From assembly GCA_902618175.1 (NCBI GenBank), contig CACMZN010000009.1, positions 1 to 59,971 of the forward strand: 59,971 nt of DNA, read 5' to 3'. The position numbers and the translations under genes are program-made. A model generated the notes under the pieces. The model worked only from the letters and a program-made list of their open reading frames with translations. It ran no database searches and had not been told where the DNA came from. How positions within the stretch are numbered: the first letter of the stretch is position 1; the number at the start of each line of letters is the position of its first letter. Positions 54,820 to 59,971 of the stretch are shown piece after piece. The stretch is from an uncultured Verrucomicrobiota bacterium (GTDB taxonomy: Bacteria; Verrucomicrobiota; Verrucomicrobiia; Opitutales; Seribacteraceae).

Positions 54820-55809
54820 ATGATTCCATTGATCCCAACAAGGATTCTGGGTATGGGTTCATTCGTTCCTCCAAATTGCGTAGACAACACGGAATTGAGC
54901 AAAAGAGTGGACACTTCGGATGAGTGGATCCGAACTAGAACCGGAATCTTGGAAAGGTGCATCGCTGAGGACGACCAAGCGACCAGTGACTTGGCTTTTG
55001 AGGCATCCGTCTCCGCAATCAGAGATGCCGACGTCCGGCCGGAGGAGATTGACTTGGTCATTGTGGCAACGATCACACCCGACATGGCCTTTCCCGCCAC
55101 TGCTTGCCTTCTTCAACATAAGCTTGGATTGGGTAAGGTCGCATGCTTTGACTTGGAAGCGGCTTGTTCAGGATTTTTGTACGCCTTGGACGTCGCTGAT
55201 GGCATGCTGGCTTCCGGTCGTTACTCCTGCGCCTTGGTGGTGGGAGCGGAAAAGATGTCCAGCATTTTAGACTGGGAAGATCGAACGACTTGCGTTCTTT
55301 TTGGTGATGCGGCAGGAGCTGCCGTAGTGAGCAAAAAAGGGAAGGGACCTGAACTTCTTGGCTTCCAATGCGGTGCGGACGGTTCCGATCCATCTCTTTT
55401 GCACAAGCCCGGAGGAGGTTCCAGAATGCCGGCTACTTCGGAAACCATCCTCAAGCGTGAACACTTTCTCAAAATGAACGGCAGGGAGATTTTCAAGTCA
55501 GCGGTACGAGTGATGGAACGAGCGGTTCGGGAATTGCTGGACAAACACTCCATGAACATGAAAGAGGTGGATCATGTGATTCCTCATCAGGCAAACGCCC
55601 GGATCGTGGAAAGTTTGGCTCAAAGATTAGAAGTACCGATTGAGAAGTTTTTCTGTAATTTGGATAAATACGGAAATACTTCCGCTGCCTCCGTTCCCCT
55701 GGCCATTGACCAAGGTCGGAAAGAAAAAAAATTCACAACTGGTGAAGTTGGCATATTGGTTGCGTTTGGTGCAGGCTTGACTTGGTCGGCAACCCTTGTT
55801 CGATTCTAA
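54820..55809 (+). CDS. fabH: Beta-ketoacyl-ACP synthase III
   Basis: FabH condenses acetyl-CoA with malonyl-ACP to start fatty acid synthesis. The catalytic triad is visible: Cys116 in DLEAACSGFLYALD, His in VIPHQANARIVES and Asn in DKYGNTSAASVP. The length of 329 residues is typical. The ATG at 54820 follows plsX by 3 bases and the stop lies 17 bases before the bamD-like gene. No acpP or fabD/fabG is nearby. Confidence 0.97.
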   Translation: MIPLIPTRILGMGSFVPPNCVDNTELSKRVDTSDEWIRTRTGILERCIAEDDQATSDLAFEASVSAIRDADVRPEEIDLVIVATITPDMAFPATACLLQHKLGLGKVACFDLEAACSGFLYALDVADGMLASGRYSCALVVGAEKMSSILDWEDRTTCVLFGDAAGAAVVSKKGKGPELLGFQCGADGSDPSLLHKPGGGSRMPATSETILKREHFLKMNGREIFKSAVRVMERAVRELLDKHSMNMKEVDHVIPHQANARIVESLAQRLEVPIEKFFCNLDKYGNTSAASVPLAIDQGRKEKKFTTGEVGILVAFGAGLTWSATLVRF

Positions 55810-55826
55810 GCATACAGAATAACAAG

Positions 55827-56948
55827 ATGAATTTTTCCAAAAAGATTTTCTCCAACCTATTCTTGGTTTTTCTCGTCTTTTTGCTGTCGGGCACATACGC
55901 GGACGCCAATGTGAGGACTCAAGGCAGATCCAATCCCGCAAGCAAGGAACACCTTTTCTCGGGTACTGGTTTCTTCGTAAAGGATCGGTCCCCTTATCCG
56001 GACAAGGAGGCAAAGGCATGGTTCTTGGAGGCAGAGAAATTCCGAAAGAATAATGATTTTTCAAAAGCTCTTGAATTCTATGAAAAGTTTTCCAAAAGAA
56101 GATCCGATGCCGAACTGGAGACAAAGACCAACTCCGTAATGATCGGTCCGGAAGCACTCTATCGAGCTGCCGTCATTCGCGAACAAAGGGGAGACTGGCA
56201 AAAAGCCTTTGAACACCTCCGCCTGATTGCCCAGGCATACATCAACTATGATTTCGAAAGAGTGGCAGAATCACTTATGAGATTGGCGGAGAGGTTGGCC
56301 AAGGAAGATTTGCCGAATAAATGGGGAATTTTTCCTCGTCTTCGATCCGGAAGCGCCGACAGGCTTAGACTCAATCAAATCGTTGAACTTGCCAGAGGAC
56401 CGAAATTCGCCCCTCGTGCTCTGATGGCGTTGGCGGAGATATCGTTGAAAGACAAAAAGGAGGAGGATGCAGTGGATGGACTCGAAAGACTCATTAATTT
56501 GTATCCCGACAGTTATCTTTGCGAGAAGGCATACTTTTTACTGGCGACGATTTATGAAAGTCGAGTGACTGGTCCTTCCTATGATCAGGGTTCTACCATG
56601 AAAGCCTTGAATTTCTATGAGGATTTTCTCATCCTTTTCCCTTCTCCTCCCCCGATAAGCAAACATGAGTCGAAAGTGGACTTCCTGCAAAGGAGTGCTG
56701 ATTTTAAGGAACGTCGAAAAGCGGCGGAACAGGGAAGGAAAGAAATGCGTGAAAATTTAGCCGCCAGTAAGGTTGAAGTCGGCCAATACATGCAAAATTA
56801 TGGAAAGTATTTCTTGATCCGCTGGAAGGAACTTGGCAACCGGCCAAGTCTTCAATTCTACAACGAAGCCATCACGGTCGCCCCTGAATCCCAAGCCGCT
56901 CGCATTGCAGAAGAAAAAGTCGCTCAACTGCGAGCATCTGATGAATAA
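55827..56948 (+). CDS. BamD-like outer membrane assembly protein
   Basis: A secreted tetratricopeptide protein resembling BamD/YfiO of the BAM complex that inserts outer membrane beta-barrels. A signal peptide (SNLFLVFLVFLLSGTYA) is present, but there is no clear lipobox Cys, so anchoring differs from E. coli BamD. TPR-like repeats occur at KAWFLEAEKFRKNNDFSKAL, EALYRAAVIREQRGDWQKAF and YLCEKAYFLLATIYESR. The ATG at 55827 removes an overlap with fabH. The gene overlaps the lptE-like gene by 8 bases. Family fit is good; the BAM role is inferred. Confidence 0.8.
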   Translation: MNFSKKIFSNLFLVFLVFLLSGTYADANVRTQGRSNPASKEHLFSGTGFFVKDRSPYPDKEAKAWFLEAEKFRKNNDFSKALEFYEKFSKRRSDAELETKTNSVMIGPEALYRAAVIREQRGDWQKAFEHLRLIAQAYINYDFERVAESLMRLAERLAKEDLPNKWGIFPRLRSGSADRLRLNQIVELARGPKFAPRALMALAEISLKDKKEEDAVDGLERLINLYPDSYLCEKAYFLLATIYESRVTGPSYDQGSTMKALNFYEDFLILFPSPPPISKHESKVDFLQRSADFKERRKAAEQGRKEMRENLAASKVEVGQYMQNYGKYFLIRWKELGNRPSLQFYNEAITVAPESQAARIAEEKVAQLRASDE

Positions 56949-57468
56949 AGGTAGGATTTTTGCATTCCTTTGCGTTGGGTTTTGCATTCTTCAATCATCC
57001 TGTCGATATAAGATCGTTAATCACTCCGATCGCTCGGGAAAAAAAATATCTCTTGAAGTTCGAAACGATTCCTTGGCCCAGCAACTCGGAGGAACGCTTA
57101 GAAGAGCATTGCGCGAAGAACTTCTCAAATCCTCTTTGCATCGATTGACCGATGATTTGCAAGAAGCCGATTTGCGGGCGGTGATCTCCCTTTCCAATTA
57201 TTCGAATACTCCTGAATCCTTTTCAGCCAACGATTCCTTGTCTGCCATTGGTTTCAGATTAAATTTAAACGCAACACTAGTTTTAAGCAGTGGGGGAAAG
57301 ACGATTTTGAAGGAAAATTTTGAAGTCTCCGGTTCCACATTGGGTGATGGCTCAAAAGAACCGCATACGAGACAGCCAAACGTAGCCTTGGCTAGGGAAC
57401 TTGCCCGAAGAGTGGTGTTTTCAATTGATTATAAATCAAATTTAGACCCAGTGATTCGAAATCCATGA
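56941..57468 (+). CDS. LptE-like LPS-assembly lipoprotein
   Basis: About 175 residues with a lipoprotein signal (FLCVGFCILQSSC, lipobox QSSC) and an LptE-type fold: LAQQLGGTLRRALREELLKS, VISLSNYSNTPESFSANDSL and NATLVLSSGGKTILKENF. LptE plugs the LptD barrel and delivers LPS to the outer leaflet. The ATG at 56941 overlaps the bamD-like stop by 8 bases, showing translational coupling. The stop overlaps rpe by 4 bases (ATGA). The identification is by pattern and context, with moderate certainty. Confidence 0.7.
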   Translation: MNKGRIFAFLCVGFCILQSSCRYKIVNHSDRSGKKISLEVRNDSLAQQLGGTLRRALREELLKSSLHRLTDDLQEADLRAVISLSNYSNTPESFSANDSLSAIGFRLNLNATLVLSSGGKTILKENFEVSGSTLGDGSKEPHTRQPNVALARELARRVVFSIDYKSNLDPVIRNP

Positions 57469-58121
57469 AGATTCTGGCGCCATCTCTCTTAGCAGGCAAC
57501 CACGCTTATCTTGGCGAAGCTTTGAAAGAGGCCCAAGAAGATGGAAGAAAATGGATACATCTTGATATCATGGATGGCCATTTTGTACCCAATTTAAGTT
57601 TTGGTCCCCAAACGGTGGTTGATTTGAGAAAGAATTCAGATCTTTTCTTCGACGTTCATCTTATGCTCGAACAACCTGACAAATATTTGGATGCATTCCT
57701 ACGTGCGGGTTCTGATTTAATAAGCATTCATCTCGAGCCTACCTATGATCAAGAGGCGGCCCTGAAAAAAATTAAGAATGCCGGAGTGCAAACGGGCATG
57801 GCCCTCAATCCGGACACTCCGATAGAAGGACTCATTCCTTTCATCGATCAACTTGACTTGGTTTTGCTGATGACCGTTCATCCAGGTTTCGGAGGACAGA
57901 AGTTCATTGAATCGGTTCTTGAAAAAGCCAAGCAGGTTTCCGAAATCAGAAGGGATTCGAAGGCCGAATTCCTTCTTGAGGTGGATGGAGGAGTTGGACC
58001 CGAACATATTGAACCATGCATGGATGCAGGGGTTGACGTGTTCGTAGCCGGCACTTCGTATTTTCAAGCGAATTCTTTGGAAAGGCAAAAATTTGCTGAA
58101 GAGGTTGGTGAAGGATGTTAG
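57465..58121 (+). CDS. rpe: Ribulose-phosphate 3-epimerase
   Basis: Rpe interconverts ribulose-5-phosphate and xylulose-5-phosphate in the pentose phosphate pathway. The TIM-barrel motifs are complete: IHLDIMDGHFVPNLSFGP (metal His/Asp), DVHLMLEQP, MTVHPGFGGQKF (catalytic region) and EVDGGVGPEHIEP. The length of 218 residues is normal. It ends the rpmF-plsX-fabH-bamD-lptE run, whose junctions overlap or lie 3-20 bases apart. A 667-base spacer follows. Confidence 0.96.
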   Translation: MKILAPSLLAGNHAYLGEALKEAQEDGRKWIHLDIMDGHFVPNLSFGPQTVVDLRKNSDLFFDVHLMLEQPDKYLDAFLRAGSDLISIHLEPTYDQEAALKKIKNAGVQTGMALNPDTPIEGLIPFIDQLDLVLLMTVHPGFGGQKFIESVLEKAKQVSEIRRDSKAEFLLEVDGGVGPEHIEPCMDAGVDVFVAGTSYFQANSLERQKFAEEVGEGC

Positions 58122-58788
58122 ATACTAAACAAAGGATTTTAAATCAAAGACACTCAAGCCATCCTCCGGGGACAAAAGTTTCATGTTCGACTCAGAGGTA
58201 TCCTTTAATGAATCTCCACTCTTTTAAAGAATTCCGAAAAGACAGTTTTCGAACTTTTCGCTAGTGCTTGCGATTTACGCTCCCTGTAAGATGGTGTAGA
58301 AATCCATAATCGGAAATAGTGATCATGGACGAAGGAACATGCGAAAACTTCGCCGTTCGGAATTTTGCCCGGGTTCCAATCATTTTTCCAACCAAGGAAG
58401 AAAATGATTGCGGTTGAAGCAAAGGTTCCAATCGCTCAGATAAGAAATTCAGTCATCAGAGAGCCATCTCTTCTTATGGTTGCGTGATCCATCATCCGCC
58501 ATTTTTTTGGAATGCTTGTAGATCTGGCTGATTACTTTTTGTTTTCCCAAAAGAAATGAAAGCAAGGATGGCGAATAGAGAGTGGGGATGAATGAGAATA
58601 TCAGATAACAAATTTGTAAGGGATTGTAATCTAATCGAACAAGAGTTTCGAATCATTCCCTTGGATAGGACTTGGTTTCAACCGAAGGAATGGGGTAAGG
58701 GAACACCGAAAGATTTCAAATCTTTCAAAAATTCCTTGGACAAACCTTCAAACTTGCAAAAAAAAAATCCATCCCCACCATTGAAATC
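58122..58788. other. 667-base spacer after rpe
   Basis: No convincing gene is visible. A 66-residue plus-strand frame (58592-58792) overlaps the next gene's start by 4 bases but has weak coding character. A perfect palindrome-like repeat, gaaagattt-c-aaatctttc, lies at 58708-58726. The remainder is AT-rich and looks like decayed or regulatory DNA. Confidence 0.45.
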
Positions 58789-59955
58789 ATGAGAAATGCC
58801 CAATTAATATCCTTAGTCGTTGTCGTGACAATTTTTCTTTTTTCGTGCGAAAACCGATACAGACGCACAAACACCTTCAGCAAATCTTCTTCCCCGACTG
58901 TGGACGTTCGTACAGAAGCCGCCGCTTCGAAAGACCAAATCATCGGAAAAGCGGGTGAGGCTTACCAAGTGACGACTGATGAATACGACGATTATTTCAA
59001 CAGCCGCTATGGTCTCCTTTACAAAAAGCATTCCAACCAGCCATTCACCGGTAGAATTGTCTCAATCGATCAAAGTGGAGCCACAGAGTTCGTTTCTTCC
59101 GATGAATCATGGTCAGAAGGCAGAAAAAATGGTGTCAGTACGAAGTGGTTTTCCAACGGCGTGAAAATGTACGAGAGAAATTACAAGATGGGCAAATGGA
59201 ACGGAACCGTAACCAGGTGGTGGCCAAACGGACAAAAAATGTACGTCCGCGCCTACACCGACGGAAAGAGACATGGAAAGGAGGCAACATGGCGTTCAGA
59301 TGGGACCCAGATCGACTTGTCCGTTCCCGAGAAGATTCCTTCCGTCGTCAAGCCGGCCACTTCTGACATGCAAACTCTGACCGATGGACAAGATGTGCCT
59401 GCACCATCAACTGAATCAGGACAACCAACGCCAACTTTCTTTGAACCTTCTGCTTCTATGCAGCCTGATGAAATTGTCCCGCTTGCCGGGGAGGATTTGC
59501 CTGCTCTTCCTTCGTCCGATTTGTCTGTTCCTGAGACCGAAGTTTTTTCCGCCCCCATTGATTCGCCAATCTTCCCTCCCATGGAAAGCGAACCTGTTCC
59601 TGAATTGGCTTCTCCAATTGATTCGGAAGCATTGCCTCCTCTTGATGAAATGCCTTCCACTTTTCCGGACGCTGAGGGACTCCCCCCCCTTCCAGGGATG
59701 GATCCTGTTCCAGCAACTTCTCCTACTGATCTGCCCAGTTTCACTGAGGCGCCCGATGAAGAATTGCCACCCTTGCCTGGGATGTCCGATCCAATGAGTG
59801 ACGATCTGCCTGATCTTCCCGGCTTTCCAGAACCCGCGGATGGAACACTGCCTCCCCTGCCCGGCATGTCGGCAGAACCTTCAGATGTTCTGCCTCCCCT
59901 GCCGCAGGACGATGCCTTTGACGGTTTGCCCCCTCTCCCTGGATTTCCCGAATAA
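58789..59955 (+). CDS. YwqK-type lipoprotein with LPPLPG repeat tail
   Basis: A predicted lipoprotein: leader VVVVTIFLFSC ends in lipobox FFSC-like FLFSC and is lipid-anchored. Residues of about 60-170 carry YwqK/MORN-2 units (WFSNGVKMYERNYKMGKWNG, WWPNGQKMYVRAYTDGKRHG). From about residue 210 the chain becomes Pro/Glu/Asp-rich and, near the C-terminus, repeats LPPLPGM/LPPLPGF about five times, ending LPPLPGFPE. Such a tail may form an extended polyproline surface for a partner or span the peptidoglycan. The ATG at 58789 begins the leader directly. It is the third MORN-type lipoprotein here and resembles the one at the left edge in layout. Confidence 0.85.
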   Translation: MRNAQLISLVVVVTIFLFSCENRYRRTNTFSKSSSPTVDVRTEAAASKDQIIGKAGEAYQVTTDEYDDYFNSRYGLLYKKHSNQPFTGRIVSIDQSGATEFVSSDESWSEGRKNGVSTKWFSNGVKMYERNYKMGKWNGTVTRWWPNGQKMYVRAYTDGKRHGKEATWRSDGTQIDLSVPEKIPSVVKPATSDMQTLTDGQDVPAPSTESGQPTPTFFEPSASMQPDEIVPLAGEDLPALPSSDLSVPETEVFSAPIDSPIFPPMESEPVPELASPIDSEALPPLDEMPSTFPDAEGLPPLPGMDPVPATSPTDLPSFTEAPDEELPPLPGMSDPMSDDLPDLPGFPEPADGTLPPLPGMSAEPSDVLPPLPQDDAFDGLPPLPGFPE

Positions 59956-59971
59956 CCTCTCTATACGCTGA

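Noticed and set aside
58592-58792. 66-codon frame just upstream of the last lipoprotein gene
   Set aside because: Composition is not clearly coding and no Shine-Dalgarno supports it, so it is left within the spacer.

Overview
The window looks like a chromosomal segment of a Gram-negative bacterium of the Planctomycetes-Verrucomicrobia-Chlamydiae group, most likely a marine Verrucomicrobiota (Opitutae/Puniceicoccales type). This is inferred from gene content and was not checked by search. Pointers are a DUF2805/TIGR03643-type protein, a pyruvate phosphate dikinase, several MORN/YwqK lipoproteins, an SHD1-like segment and an outer-membrane assembly set (BamD-like, LptE-like). The three blocks below differ in character.

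Block 1 (1-16649) is mainly housekeeping: a YwqK-type lipoprotein cut by the left edge, an S4-domain protein, an XRE regulator and tatC (all minus); ppdK and hflX (plus), separated by a strong terminator; a fused glycine dehydrogenase and a MORN lipoprotein (minus); tRNA-Ser(CGA); arfB, a DoxX-like protein and rapA (plus).

Block 2 (16650-43077) is a defence island. It opens with decayed gene pieces: a zinc-ribbon protein remnant, a cysteine desulfurase fragment and an HNH endonuclease piece. McrC and an EVE-containing McrB follow. Next is a tightly coupled operon on the minus strand: C5-cytosine methyltransferase, SNF2 helicase DrmD, adenine methyltransferase DrmMI, helicase DrmA, DUF1998 protein DrmB and PLD nuclease DrmC. 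This is a class-1-like DISARM system with an added class-2-like cytosine methyltransferase. DrmA carries an N-terminal extension of about 550 residues that reads as STAS + GHKL ATPase + STAS-like (DUF4325) modules, the most unusual object in the window. A class III adenylate cyclase and a small unknown gene lie just upstream on the same strand. A free-standing EVE protein, an unknown protein and a stop-riddled pseudogene close the island.

Block 3 (43078-59971) is again chromosomal: a family 2 glycosyltransferase, a serine beta-lactamase-like hydrolase, a PHB-depolymerase-like esterase, an acid phosphatase, a DUF2805 protein, a TPR protein, glmM and trpD (minus), uppP (plus), then the run rpmF-plsX-fabH-bamD-like-lptE-like-rpe. 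It ends with another YwqK-type lipoprotein carrying a proline-rich repeat tail. Two polytopic envelope proteins, TatC and UppP, appear to carry small extra domains in their first extracytoplasmic loops (SAM-like and SHD1-like respectively).
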